Notes under the pieces: generated by a model
Seen by the model: the letters and a program-made list of their open reading frames with translations, nothing else
Told to the model about the DNA's origin: nothing
Databases searched by the model: none
Program-made: the position numbers and the translations under genes
In this document: positions 45,121 to 54,491 of the stretch, piece after piece
How the letters are laid out: every line of letters begins with the position of its first letter
Position numbering within the stretch: the stretch's first letter is position 1
Source: Desulfosarcina sp. BuS5
GTDB lineage: Bacteria; Desulfobacterota; Desulfobacteria; Desulfobacterales; BuS5
Length of the DNA: 64,000 nt
NCBI RefSeq assembly: GCF_028752835.1
Contig: NZ_CP087952.1
Span: 1,965,041-2,029,040, forward strand
Direction of reading: 5' to 3'

Positions 45121-45795
45121 TCAACGTCTTACCAGCAATACATCCTTTCCCAGTTCCTTCAGCAGTTTTATTGCCGGCACTTTAATCCCGCACTGACCGG
45201 CCAGCCACATGGCGGCATACTCACTTTTCACTATTGAATAATGATCTGTGGTGGATGAGAATTTGGCAATCCATTTATGATTTTTATCACGCAATAAAGA
45301 CTTGGGTCTGGCTCCACCAACGCTGGAACCATGCAATAGGGCATTACCCAGCGATTCCGGCAGAGGTTGCCCTGTTTCAAGTTTTTCCGCTGCATTAATC
45401 AAATCTTCAATCGATGCCTGCCGGTCAGGTTGAATATCCGTGCAGCCTGTTGGTTCCGGGCTTACATCCAGCGCTCCGATTCTATCTCTTCCTGCCTGAA
45501 GAAGGTAGTCAAGCTCAGAGAGAGCCCGGCCACCAGATTTATATATCAAAACTCTGCGTCCCCATGCATCAGGAGCCGCATCTCTGATGACATTATGTGT
45601 TTCACCAAAGGATGGCGAAAAAATACCTTCTTGTAAAGGAAGTTCAAAAGGGTCAAGCGCTATGGCATTTGATCTTTCCAGATAGCTACGACCGTAAACA
45701 AAGCTATAAAAGGTATTGTCAGCCTCAAGTTTACCGCAAACTACTGGTTCGTATTCACCTGGCAGCCATATCCGGATATATGCCTCAGAAGTCAT
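45121..45795 (-). pseudogene. HipA-type kinase toxin, C-terminally truncated
   Basis: 224 residues of a protein that is normally about 420-440. The N-terminal part is typical: VCGKLEADNTFYSFVYGRSY, PFELPLQEGIFSPSFGETHN and APDAWGRRVL, followed by the Ser/Gly-rich GSSVGGARPKSLLRDKNHKW. It ends LLKELGKDVLLVRR just before the usual FDR segment, so the catalytic Asp residues of the kinase are absent. The adjacent sequence encodes an unrelated fragment, which indicates a rearrangement. It should not phosphorylate GltX; the regulator gene upstream is intact. Confidence 0.82.
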
Positions 45796-46135
45796 TATCT
45801 ATTGTTTTTTTGCGTTTTCTCACTCTGTTTGGCAGCGCCCTTTTGAGTTTTGTTAAAAGATCACTGACCACGGTATCACTTCTGCCTCCCCCCATAGCCT
45901 GCCAGGTCAGAATCGGCAAGCCAAGAAGCCAGGCCGCGGTCAGATACCAGCCGATAGCCACTTCTATGGCGCCTTTTTCGATACGTCCAACAGTCATACG
46001 ATTAATTCCGATGCGTTTGGCCAGTTCTTCCTGAGTCCATTGTTTTTCTTTTCTGGCGCAGGCAATCATTCCGCCAATCTCCTTAAGAGATTCCCGCACA
46101 CTCAGAGGAATTGATAGTGTATTTTTACTATTCAT
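45785..46135 (-). CDS. HipB-like XRE-family antitoxin/regulator
   Basis: 116 residues. The helix-turn-helix lies at about 22-75: IGGMIACARKEKQWTQEELA, KRIGINRMTVGRIEKG. It is followed by AIGWYLTAAWLLGLPILTW, typical of this HipB group, and a basic C-terminus (KRALPNRVRKRKKTIDN). It overlaps hipA by 11 bases. A strong promoter precedes it and A/T-rich dyad sequence near the start could be its operator. Confidence 0.82.
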   Translation of the reverse strand: MNSKNTLSIPLSVRESLKEIGGMIACARKEKQWTQEELAKRIGINRMTVGRIEKGAIEVAIGWYLTAAWLLGLPILTWQAMGGGRSDTVVSDLLTKLKRALPNRVRKRKKTIDNDF

Positions 46136-46174
46136 TTGCTATATATTTCTATCTCAAAATTATATTATGGTAGT

Positions 46175-46203
46175 TTTATATATCTTTTAACTCTGGATGT
46201 CAA
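46175..46203 (-). promoter_or_regulatory. Sigma-70-type promoter of hipBA
   Basis: On the minus strand TTGACA (46203-46198), a 17-base spacer and TATAAA (46180-46175): near-consensus. It lies 40 bases before the hipB start, and the intervening ACCATAATATAATTTTGAG is a possible operator. Confidence 0.65.
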
Positions 46204-46270
46204 GCTGTTGCCGACTAAAAACGTCGTTCATTTCTCAGTCTTAAACCTTCCCTTCTCCAGTTTTTTAACC

Positions 46271-46714
46271 CTATCCCCTCTGCTCTCTGCCGGGGACATC
46301 CCTGTATAATTCAGCATATCGCCTTGCCACTTTTTTGATATCAAAACAGGCCACGGCTTTTTCTCCGGCCTTTATGCAAAGGTCTTTATGACGGGAATTA
46401 TCGGATAGAACCCAGTTGATGCCAGAGGCAAGGGCACTGGTGTTAAATGGCTTTGCAAGGTAACCATTTAGTTTGTGATCAATCATATCCGGCATGCCAC
46501 AGATATCAAATGCAATAACCGGAGTGCCGCATGCTAATGATTCAATTACTGTATTCGGCAGATTATCCTGCCTTGACGGCGCAACCATCACATCTGCCGC
46601 AGCATAGAGGAGCGCAATGCCGATATCGTCATGCAAACATCCCAGATAATGGACCGGCAGACCGAAATCTGTAGGGTTTTCCGGTTCTCTGTCGCCAAAA
46701 ACAATCAACTCTGC
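46271..46714 (-). pseudogene. C-terminal half of a GT4 (group 1) glycosyltransferase
   Basis: The fragment encodes LIVFGDREPENPTDFGLPVH, YLGCLHDDIGIALLYAAADV, then MVAPSRQDNLPNTVIESLAC and GTPVIAFDICGMPDMI, the standard GT-B C-terminal nucleotide-sugar site (E-x7-E type). The N-terminal half is missing. At about 46715 the sequence turns abruptly into a transposase gene on the other strand. The gene is inactive. Confidence 0.88.
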
Positions 46715-47914
46715 ATTCCTTCCTTGCTAAAGTTTGACGAAAGAAGAAAAGACGAAACAGAATGCCAAAATTTAAAGAATATCTACGGCATTGAAAATGT
46801 TCCAAGTGATTCCAGAATGCGTGAAATTTGTGATGAAATAGACCCAAAGAAATATATAGCTCCACTATTTAAAGTTCCTTTCCGACAGCTTCAGCGTGGC
46901 AAAGAGCTAGAATCAATGGTTTTTTATAAGGGATGCTACCTTTTAAATCTGGATGGCACCGGTATCTTCTCATCTAAAAAAGTAAGTGCCCCATATTGTA
47001 TGGAAAAAGTGAACAAAAAAACTGGAGAAATTACTTATTATCTTCAGATGTTGGGAGCGGCAATCGTTCATCCCGATTTTAAAGAAGTCATTCCTCTATG
47101 TCCTGAGATGATTATCAAGCAGGACGGTACGACTAAAAATGATTGCGAACGTAATGCAGCTAAGCGTTTTTTCGAGCAATTAAGAAAAGATCATCCCCAT
47201 TTGTCATTCATTATTAACGAGGATGCTTTGAGCCCTAATGCCCCACATATCAGAGACATGAAGAAATATAATCTTCACTACATTCTTGGAGTCAAGCCTG
47301 GAGATCATAAGTTTCTTTTTAATTTTGTGAAAGATGCAGCCTATGATGGCCGAACCATTGAATTTACAATTGAAGATAAAAAAAACTCTGACATAACGCA
47401 TCGTTTTCGAATTCTGAATGAAGTTCCCCTGAATAAGTCAAACCAGGAAATGCAGGTTAATTTTATAGAATACTGGGGATATTCAAAAAAAAGGGATAAA
47501 GTAACTTATCATAACACATGGATAACCGATTTTACCTTGACCAAAGAAAATGCCTATATAATCATGCGTGGCGGTCGGGCTCGCTGGAAAATAGAGAACG
47601 AGACCTTCAACACCCTTAAAAATCAGGGCTATAATCTTAAACACAATTACGGGCTTGGAGAAAAATATTTAGCTCCAGTTTTTACAATGCTAATGATGCT
47701 GGCTTTTCTTGTCGATCAAACTCAGCAACTGTGCTGCCCTTTATTTCAGTCCGTATGGAAAAAAACAGGAAGCAAAAGTTCCTTATGGGAAAAGATAAGA
47801 TCTTATTTTAAATGCTTCATAGTTAAATCAATGGAGGCTATTTTGAGGGCATTACTCTATGGCATACAAACTCAACCCCTGGAACAACTGATTGATGTGC
47901 ATAACACTTCCTAA
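46715..47914 (+). pseudogene. IS4-type DDE transposase, 5'-truncated
   Basis: About 400 residues from PSLLKFDERRKDETECQNLK to the natural stop at 47914. Catalytic-type segments are visible: LNLDGTGIFSSKK (first Asp), SFIINEDALSPNAPHIRDMK (second Asp region) and ARWKIENETFNTLKNQGYNL (the Y/W-x-I-E-N-x2-F Glu motif). The first 40 or so residues and any start codon are lost at the junction with the glycosyltransferase. Sequence from 47915 to about 48170 (329-base gap) is A/T-rich and probably the right end of the element; no inverted repeat could be paired because the left end is gone. Confidence 0.82.
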
Positions 47915-48173
47915 TTCATCTGCTGCAGTTTGCGGCTGCAAAGCATTATTTTCAATTACTTCTAATAGGCCAAAAAATATGAATGTGAGGGCTGATGGAT
48001 AGCTATGTGCTTGAATCGACAATTTTAGTCTAAGCTCATAGTGTATAGCGCAATTTTATATGGCATTTATGGTTTATTGTTGTTTTTTAGAGTATTATAT
48101 TACATAAATTCCCGGCAATTTGGATGCTGATGAGGATATCCTCTAAAAAACGTTTTACGTCGGGAATTGCTGA

Positions 48174-48266
48174 AACAGCAGCAGATCAAGTTCAGCGCCT
48201 CCATGGGTGCCCCGGAAGTAAAAATCTTCAGCGCCGGTTACTTTTAATACTTGCTCAAGCGCAAAG
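48174..48266. repeat. 93-bp duplicated fragment of a DUF4143 ATPase gene
   Basis: It matches 49998-50090 with about 4 differences (GCAGCAGATCAAGTTCAGCG ... CTTGCTCAAGCGCAAAG). The original codes for ALEQVLKVTGAEDFYFWGTH. Here it overlaps the last codons of the neighbouring ATPase gene. Confidence 0.85.
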
Positions 48267-49581
48267 CATTCCCGGTTCGCATAAATCCTTCAAGAGAGTA
48301 AAAAGGTAACGAAATAATTTTATTTTTGGAATCATAAGGCGCCTGGGATATTTTTATCCCTTGCTGCATCTGATATTTTTCCATGAACATGCGCATACTT
48401 TTCATTCTACCTGTCGAACCTGACTTTATCTCAATTGGTATTACACTTCCCCCTTTTTGAATTATGTAATCCAGCTCTGCATTACTGTTTTTCGCTTCAC
48501 GAGCCCAGTAATATAACAAAGGCTTGCTGTAAGGATTCTGATACGCCAAAAGTTCCTGCCCGACAAACTGTTCAGCAACAGCCCCTTTAAACAAAACAGT
48601 AAAATCTTCTGCCTGCACTGTATCTGTATATATTCCATTTACGGCATGTAATAATCCAACATCCAAAAAAAGCACTTTAAAATAAGCATCATTTACTCCA
48701 GCTTCCAATGGCAAACCGGCGCCACTTGTACGTTTAATTTTTCGCACTACACCCGCCATTTCAAGTAATTCAAGGGCTTCTTTTAATTCTCTGGATTTTA
48801 TTGCATTATCAACATGTGCATAAATAAATTTTCGCCCTACCATTTTAGGGACAGCATTATATATTTTATTAAGATATCTATGCTTTAATTTTCTGGAATA
48901 TTTCCCAAAATCATCCTGGTATGTATCAATTATTGCGCGTTGTATTCTTTGACAGGCGATAATATCTCCTGTTTCACAATATTCTTGCACTACAGCAGGC
49001 ATACCGCCGAGAATAAAATATTTTCGTATGTATTCATTAAGTTTTACATGTAGAGACTCAGGAAGGATCTGCAATCTATTGTGATCATGAATATGATTAC
49101 GAAGATTTTTTTCTCCTGTTGCTTCAATAAATTCGCCAAAGGACATTGGAAAAAGATACACATATTGAATTCGTCCTACAGGCACACGAAAATTTTCAGA
49201 TTCAAGAGTAAATTCCACCAATGAACCTGCAGCAATAATATGTAACAGCGGCATCTCTTCATAAAAATAACGCAAGGCCATAATTGCTGAAGCACAGTCC
49301 TGTACTTCATCAAAAAATAAAAGTGTTTTTCCCGGTTCAACTCTTTTACCGGTAAACAGGGAAATTTTTTCTAGTATATTACGAGGTTCTAATGAATTAA
49401 AAATTTCTTTATATTCAGGATTCTTTTCAAAATTAAGAGTAATCAAAGAATCAAATTCACGCTTCCCAAACTCATTCACTAAAAAGGTTTTTCCTACTTG
49501 CCTTGCACCACGGACAAGTAATGGACGACGATTTCTATCTTTCTTCCATTGATATAATATCTCATATAAATCTCTTTTCAT
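48244..49581 (-). CDS. AAA-family ATPase with DUF4143 domain
   Basis: 445 residues. Walker A GARQVGKTFLVNEF and Walker B TLLFFDEVQD, then the sensor segment LHIIAAGSLVEFTL, all near the N-terminus (AAA_14). The C-terminal DUF4143 domain (about 210-390) has FGKYSRKLKHRYLNKIYNAV, LEMAGVVRKIKRTSG, FKVLFLDVGLLHAVNG and the PD-(D/E)XK-like ELDYIIQKGGSVIPIEIKSG. The family is widespread, often multi-copy, and suspected to be defence or toxin-antitoxin related; function is not proven. Its last residues (GNALRLSKY) are encoded by the duplicated fragment described above, so the natural C-terminus may have been replaced. Confidence 0.85.
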   Translation of the reverse strand: MKRDLYEILYQWKKDRNRRPLLVRGARQVGKTFLVNEFGKREFDSLITLNFEKNPEYKEIFNSLEPRNILEKISLFTGKRVEPGKTLLFFDEVQDCASAIMALRYFYEEMPLLHIIAAGSLVEFTLESENFRVPVGRIQYVYLFPMSFGEFIEATGEKNLRNHIHDHNRLQILPESLHVKLNEYIRKYFILGGMPAVVQEYCETGDIIACQRIQRAIIDTYQDDFGKYSRKLKHRYLNKIYNAVPKMVGRKFIYAHVDNAIKSRELKEALELLEMAGVVRKIKRTSGAGLPLEAGVNDAYFKVLFLDVGLLHAVNGIYTDTVQAEDFTVLFKGAVAEQFVGQELLAYQNPYSKPLLYYWAREAKNSNAELDYIIQKGGSVIPIEIKSGSTGRMKSMRMFMEKYQMQQGIKISQAPYDSKNKIISLPFYSLEGFMRTGNALRLSKY

Positions 49582-49792
49582 GAATTAAAATCCTTAGGTC
49601 TCGCAAAAAAATAACAACTCAAATATTTTCGGATATTATCCAATGTATTTATATTATATTTATGGATATTTACCAATGTAAATATGCTGGTAATATGAAA
49701 CCCTTGCTTTTTCCCTGTTTTTTTGTGTTTATTGCACCCTGGCTGATATCATATAGGGTATTTGGTGAGACCAGAACGAACAAGGGGAAAAT

Positions 49793-50254
49793 TCATAACT
49801 GCCGAAGTATTTTTGATGAATTGATATTCTCCAGTGGTATGACAAATGTTTCAGGGTCAAGGAGATATGATTTTGTGCCCGGGTAGACAATAAAAACCTT
49901 TTCAAGATTAAGATCCTGTTGAGCAATTTTAATCGACTTTGTCATTCGTGGAGCATCATTACATTTGAATTCAAATCCGAAACGTTTTCCATTTTTAAAC
50001 AGCAGCAGATCAAGTTCAGCGCCTCCATGGGTGCCCCAGAAATAAAAATCTTCAGCGCCGGTTACTTTTAATACTTGCTCAAGCGCAAAGCCTTCCCAGG
50101 ATGCGCCGTATTTGGGATGCTGGAATAGACTTTTGGATGAATTGATTGAAAGTAAGGCGTGCAGCAGGCCGCTGTCTCTTATGTATATCTTCGGTGATTT
50201 GACTTGACGTTTTTTGATATTTTCAAACCAGGGTTGTAGTTGTCTTACTACATA
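49793..50254 (-). pseudogene. C-terminal part of a DUF4143 ATPase gene split by an IS
   Basis: It encodes YVVRQLQPWFENIKKRQVKS, then PKIYIRDSGLLHALLSI, EGFALEQVLKVTGAEDFYFW and the nuclease-like GGAELDLLLFKNGKRFGFEF to the natural stop at 49793. It belongs to the N-terminal part at 51900-52595: removing the IS and one TACATA copy restores the same frame, with 384 codons including the stop. Confidence 0.93.
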
Positions 50255-51899
50255 GTATCCGCTGAATTTCGATAATAACATAGTATATCAGCATTGTTCA
50301 TATATTAATCATAGAGAATTTTAATCTAAAATTTTAAGCTCATTTGTGGTATTTTAATTGAATTTTGGTAAAAAACGGCAAATTGTTAACACCTATAGAC
50401 GCACCTCTCCTATCCGCATATTTTTTAAAATCAACTATTTTTGATAAAATCCTTGTTCGGCTTATGCCAGCCCGAGTTTCATCAGTTTTTTTTCTTCAAT
50501 CTTTTCTCCCATTAGAAGCTGAATAAACTTTTTAAGATTATAAGCGGTTTGACAAAGCAATGACCATATACGGTCTCCTTCAAATCCTCTATAAAGACTG
50601 CATCCAAAACCTCTAATATTTTTTGCAATAGCTATGAAACCTTCTGTTGCTGAACGGGCTTTACAGCAAAAACTCTGTTTTTCTTCGGATACATCTTTTT
50701 TACGCCCCAAAAAAACGTTACTGATATTGTCTGCAATTTTAAAATTACCATTGCTTCTGTAACCAAGGTCGGTAATAATATTTTCCGGTTCGCCTTTCAT
50801 CCGTTTTTTGAACTGTTCGAGTGTTCCAGCAAAAAGCGTTTTATCATTTGGATTACCGATAAAATTTTCAATGGTAATCATGAATCCTTCCCTATTGAAA
50901 GTCATTTCCATTGTTGTGCCGAATTCACACTTCGGATGCTCTTTTCCTTTTACAATCGGGCGGGCATCCGGTTCATCAATGGATACAATCCGGTTTTTTA
51001 TCTGTTTTTTACCTTCGAGTTTTTCTAAGGTTTGTGCTTCAAGAATAGTAAGAATAGCAAACATATTGTCAGCTTTTATTTGTTTTTTCTTTGTGGTCTT
51101 TAATGATTCAACTTTTTTATCAAATATTTTTAGAGCAGGAATAAATAATATATTAAATTTGAGTAACCATTCCAAACGGTTTTGTTTTTTGTTCAAAAAA
51201 AATTCTCGCCATAATTTTTTTACTTCATTATTGTCCCACCACAAGGAGATTTGATGCAAAACGGCAAATTGTTTCATTTTGTCAAAAGCTTTAAAAATTA
51301 AATGTACATCATTTGGATAGATAACGTTATTTTTCAATACGCTTGAATCTATCATAGCATTATCACCCTGTATTATCCCAGCTTTGCGTAGAACCTCAAA
51401 AACTTCTTTTTCTATAATTTCAACACCTTCTTCACCTATACGTTTTCGAAATACACATATAGAACTCGGATCCAGGCATGTTTGCAATTCCTCATTTGTG
51501 ATGTTACAAAAATATTGAATATAGTGGTTTTCTTTTATATGCTTAACCATTTGCCTATCACTTAATTGATAGTATTTTATACAAATCAAAATCGCTGTCA
51601 TCATCCTGAGAGATTTTCCAAAAGCACCCTGACTGGTGTTATAAAATTTACACAACTTTGTAATCATTTTTTGCCATGGAATTATCCCACGGATAATAAC
51701 CAATTCCTGAACTGGATTGGTTATATTTGCTTTCACCCATTCATCAGAAAGAACTTCTTCAAAAGTATTTTTTATCATCAGAATACCTCCTATCCTTTTT
51801 AGAGTGCTTAAAATACCATTTAGCTGCAATTTAAAAAATGGCATATACTGCTATGGATAGCAAAGCATTTCTTTCATAAAAAAGAAATTCAGCAGATAC
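50255..51899. mobile_element. Complete insertion sequence (1645 bp) with 6-bp target duplication
   Basis: 16-bp terminal inverted repeats with one mismatch: GTATCCGCTGAATTTC (50255-50270) and GAAATTCAGCAGATAC (51884-51899). Both ends are bordered by a direct repeat TACATA (50249-50254 and 51900-51905). It carries one transposase gene and sits inside a DUF4143 ATPase gene. The intact ends and clean duplication suggest a recent insertion. Confidence 0.93.
50462..51778 (-). CDS. IS1182/IS5-like DDE transposase
   Basis: 438 residues from the ATG at 51778, with AGGAGG upstream. The N-terminal DUF772-type domain reads YNTSQGAFGKSLRMMTAILI, YYQLSDRQMVKHIKENHYIQ and CLDPSSICVFRKRIG. Catalytic residues are likely in DNAMIDSSVLKNNVIYPNDV (first Asp), ENIITDLGYRSNGN (second Asp) and KARSATEGFIAIAKNIRGFG (Glu). 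The frame is intact, so the element may be active. Confidence 0.88.
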   Translation of the reverse strand: MIKNTFEEVLSDEWVKANITNPVQELVIIRGIIPWQKMITKLCKFYNTSQGAFGKSLRMMTAILICIKYYQLSDRQMVKHIKENHYIQYFCNITNEELQTCLDPSSICVFRKRIGEEGVEIIEKEVFEVLRKAGIIQGDNAMIDSSVLKNNVIYPNDVHLIFKAFDKMKQFAVLHQISLWWDNNEVKKLWREFFLNKKQNRLEWLLKFNILFIPALKIFDKKVESLKTTKKKQIKADNMFAILTILEAQTLEKLEGKKQIKNRIVSIDEPDARPIVKGKEHPKCEFGTTMEMTFNREGFMITIENFIGNPNDKTLFAGTLEQFKKRMKGEPENIITDLGYRSNGNFKIADNISNVFLGRKKDVSEEKQSFCCKARSATEGFIAIAKNIRGFGCSLYRGFEGDRIWSLLCQTAYNLKKFIQLLMGEKIEEKKLMKLGLA

Positions 51900-52595
51900 T
51901 ACATAGGCGCCCGACAAAATATCAAGATATCTCCTTGCGGTTCCTTCAGAGCTGCCCAGTGATCTTGCGAATTCCGCCGCATTCCAGATCTGACCATGAA
52001 AGTGGGCTGTCATGGTCCAGAACCTGCGAATGGTCATCGCCGGAATCGTAATGCCCAGTTGCGGAATGTCACGTTCCAGAAAGGTTTTTATAAAGTTATT
52101 GCGCCACCTGAAGCTTGCGGCTTCTGTTTTAGCAAGATATGAATTCGGAAACCCACCCCTGATCCATAATTTATTAAAATTAACGCTGCCGATTTCACGT
52201 ATATCAAAACCGTCCATTTCAATGAAAGTTACTCGTCCTGCAAGGGACTCTGATACATTTTTAACCAGGCGGGGGGAGGCGCTGCCAAGGATCAGAAACT
52301 TTGTTTTTTTTCTGTTTCTGTCAGCAAGGACCCTTAGAACAGGAAAAAGGTCCGGTTTTCGCTGTATCTCATCGATGATGGCCAGTCCGTCTATGCCTTC
52401 AAGTGTGAACATCGGGTTTTCAAGGCGGGTCAGATCCACAGGATTTTCAAGATCAAAATATTCGGCTTTTATTTCTTTAGCGATAGTTCCTGCTATTGTG
52501 GTTTTTCCACATTGCCTGGGGCCGAGTATGGCTGAAACAGGAGTGTGCTTCAAGCCTGATCGAATACTCTTAAGATAATGCGGTCGTAATATCAT
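51900..52595 (-). pseudogene. N-terminal part of a DUF4143 ATPase gene split by an IS
   Basis: It starts MILRPHYLKSIRSGLKHTPV and has Walker A GPRQCGKTT, Walker B LAIIDEIQRKPDLFPVLRVL and the sensor FLILGSASPRLV, then FNKLWIRGGFPNSYLAKTEA and RRYLDILSGAYVV, where the IS interrupts it. The open frame runs on for 20 residues into the IS. It joins in frame to 49793-50254. Confidence 0.93.
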
Positions 52596-52858
52596 AGGCT
52601 AATTATATCCATGAAAATCAGAAAAGCAATAGCCGATTTACACGGTAAAGTAGAGACCTTTAAATTTTGCCGGAAATAGTCTGAATTGTCATTCCCTTGA
52701 AAACGTGAATCCAGTATTATCAATTAGTTATAGATTACCGCTTTCGCAGATCAAAACACTGGGATGTTTCTTAAGCTCCGGCTGCAAATTGTTGCATTCC
52801 CTCATGGGAAAATTGGGGGGATGTCCATTCGTTCCCTCGTTCCCAGGCTCTGCCTGTT

Positions 52859-52999
52859 TTAGATCAGCGGTTTTACTGCCACCAATCCTTTTAACCCGAT
52901 ATAGTCACGGCCGCTGGAATATCTCCAATGCTCAGGTTTGTCAACATACCCTCGTTTAACAGGATTATAGTAAATATACTCTATAGTTCCGATCGGCAT
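52859..52999 (-). pseudogene. C-terminal remnant of a Y1 (REP-associated) transposase
   Basis: The minus strand reads IEYIYYNPVKRGYVDKPEHW, then RYSSGRDYIGLKGL to a stop at 52859. The NPVxRG...W.xSS pattern is characteristic of the end of HUH Y1-type transposases. The catalytic HUH and Tyr parts are missing. The 918-base gap 52596-53513 holds this and the element at 53287 only. Confidence 0.82.
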
Positions 53000-53286
53000 T
53001 TTTTCATTAACCTATAACAGCCACGCTGGTTTTTTGTGTATTTTTAGTCCGTTCCATATTTTTGCATAGCTCCGCTTCTTGTTTTACAAAATTAGCCTTA
53101 ACACAAGCAACAAACATGCTTGAGATGATTCTTGTTTATGTATAAATAAGTGAATTATGGTATGTTCTTTGCTTTATTTTATTGATAAGGATAAGGCCAA
53201 GAATAAGGATGATTAATCAAATAAGCGCTGAATTCAATTCTATACCAGTTTACAGGACATTTTATGTATTCCTTCAAAAATAATTT

Positions 53287-53517
53287 GTAACCGTTCACGG
53301 TTACAAGCGGCATAATTTCCTGTTTATAAATTGAATCTCAGGCCATCAACGTAAGGCGGGACAGCTACTTTAGTGGGATTCGTCGCTTACGCTCCTTAAT
53401 CCACCCTACGGTTCAAGAGCAACGTAAATTTGTAGGGTGGATTAAGCGAAGCGAATCCACCGAAACCCGCTGTATTTTTCAACCGTTAACTGTGAATCTA
53501 TAACCGTGAACGGTTAC
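53287..53517. repeat. 231-bp inverted-repeat element with REP-like core
   Basis: Exact 17-bp terminal inverted repeats: GTAACCGTTCACGGTTA (53287-53303) and TAACCGTGAACGGTTAC (53501-53517). The interior has a pair of inverted GTAGGGTGGATTAAGCGAAG-type units (53360-53465), a motif common in many bacterial genomes. The right end supplies the stop codon of the truncated threonine dehydratase gene. Confidence 0.8.
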
Positions 53518-54035
53518 CAAAAACCTAACCGGACACTACTGAATTCTTCAATAATTTCAAGGCCCAGGGTTCCCTGGCCGGTAATGATATCATAATCATC
53601 AAAAGGATGAATAAAAGTTAAACCTTGTTGCGCAAGTTCAAGCGCTTTTTCAAGACTCTGCCCGACACTGCTGCCATGAAGGATAACTTTGCCTCCATAT
53701 CCACGTGTGGCCTCCTGTTTTGTAATAGAGGCCCATTCAGGCATAACAATGGTTGCCTCTATGCCGGCCTGTTTGGCAGCAAGGGCAACGCCCTGGGCGT
53801 GATTTCCTGCTGATGCAGCCACAACGCCTCTTTCCCGTTTTTTGTCAGGAATAGTGTGCAGCTTGAACATTGCTCCTCGTATTTTGAATGAGCCTGTTTT
53901 TTGCAGATTTTCCAGCTTCAGATAGATATCGCTTCCGAATCTTCGGCTGAATGATGGGGAATAGACAAGAGGTGTTTTAATGATACTTCCACCTATAACT
54001 TCAGCAGCATGGCGGATTTTATCCAATGGGATCAT
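53514..54035 (-). pseudogene. Threonine dehydratase, truncated to N-terminal third
   Basis: 173 residues. It begins IPLDKIRHAAEVIGGSIIKT and has the PLP-lysine motif GSFKIRGAMFKLHT, ASAGNHAQGVALAAKQAGIE and FDDYDIITGQGTLGLEIIEE, typical of IlvA/TdcB enzymes of 330-400 residues or more. After EEFSS the sequence changes to a repeat (AGTAGTGTCCGGTTAGG) and stops. The Gly-rich PLP phosphate loop (GGGGL) is missing, so the product is inactive. Confidence 0.88.
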
Positions 54036-54071
54036 GGCTTAGGAACTATAGGTGGAAATCTATGGGAATGG

Positions 54072-54446
54072 TTAATCCTGATATTTAAACGTTGCACAGG
54101 CATCGTCCGACTCCCAGGCGGTTACGCTGGAAACTTTAACTCCGTGTTTGTTTATCATGGCCTGTAGTTTATGTGCAATATATAGAGCAATATTTTCCGA
54201 GGAAGGATTCACGTCTTTAAAATATTCAAGTTCATTAAGGAACTTATGGTCAAGGCTGTCAATTATTGTGGCAATATACTTCTTGAGTTCTCCAAAGTCT
54301 ATTAACACGCCGGCATCATTAAGAGTGCCCCCAGCCACGCATACTTCTATTTTCCAGTTGTGTCCGTGAAGATTCTCGCATTGCTTGGTAACCATTTTCA
54401 ACTGATGCGCAGCCGCAAAACGGGTAATAACCTTTAATTCAAACAT
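54072..54446 (-). CDS. queD: 6-carboxytetrahydropterin synthase
   Basis: 124 residues from the ATG at 54446 (AAGGAG site). It turns dihydroneopterin triphosphate into 6-carboxytetrahydropterin for queuosine synthesis. Zinc His ligands are in AAAHQL and HGHNW, the catalytic Cys in KQCENLHGH, and the conserved Glu in VTAWESDDACATF, with PSSENIALYIAHKL between. Full length. It stands apart from other queuosine genes. Confidence 0.92.
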   Translation of the reverse strand: MFELKVITRFAAAHQLKMVTKQCENLHGHNWKIEVCVAGGTLNDAGVLIDFGELKKYIATIIDSLDHKFLNELEYFKDVNPSSENIALYIAHKLQAMINKHGVKVSSVTAWESDDACATFKYQD

Positions 54447-54491
54447 TGTCACTCCTTGAATTTAGATTTCCAGCTAATTACATGAAACTTT

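Noticed and set aside
45597-46034. Plus-strand frame opposite hipBA
   Set aside because: The antisense overlap with two clear family genes and lack of start signals make it unlikely to be real.
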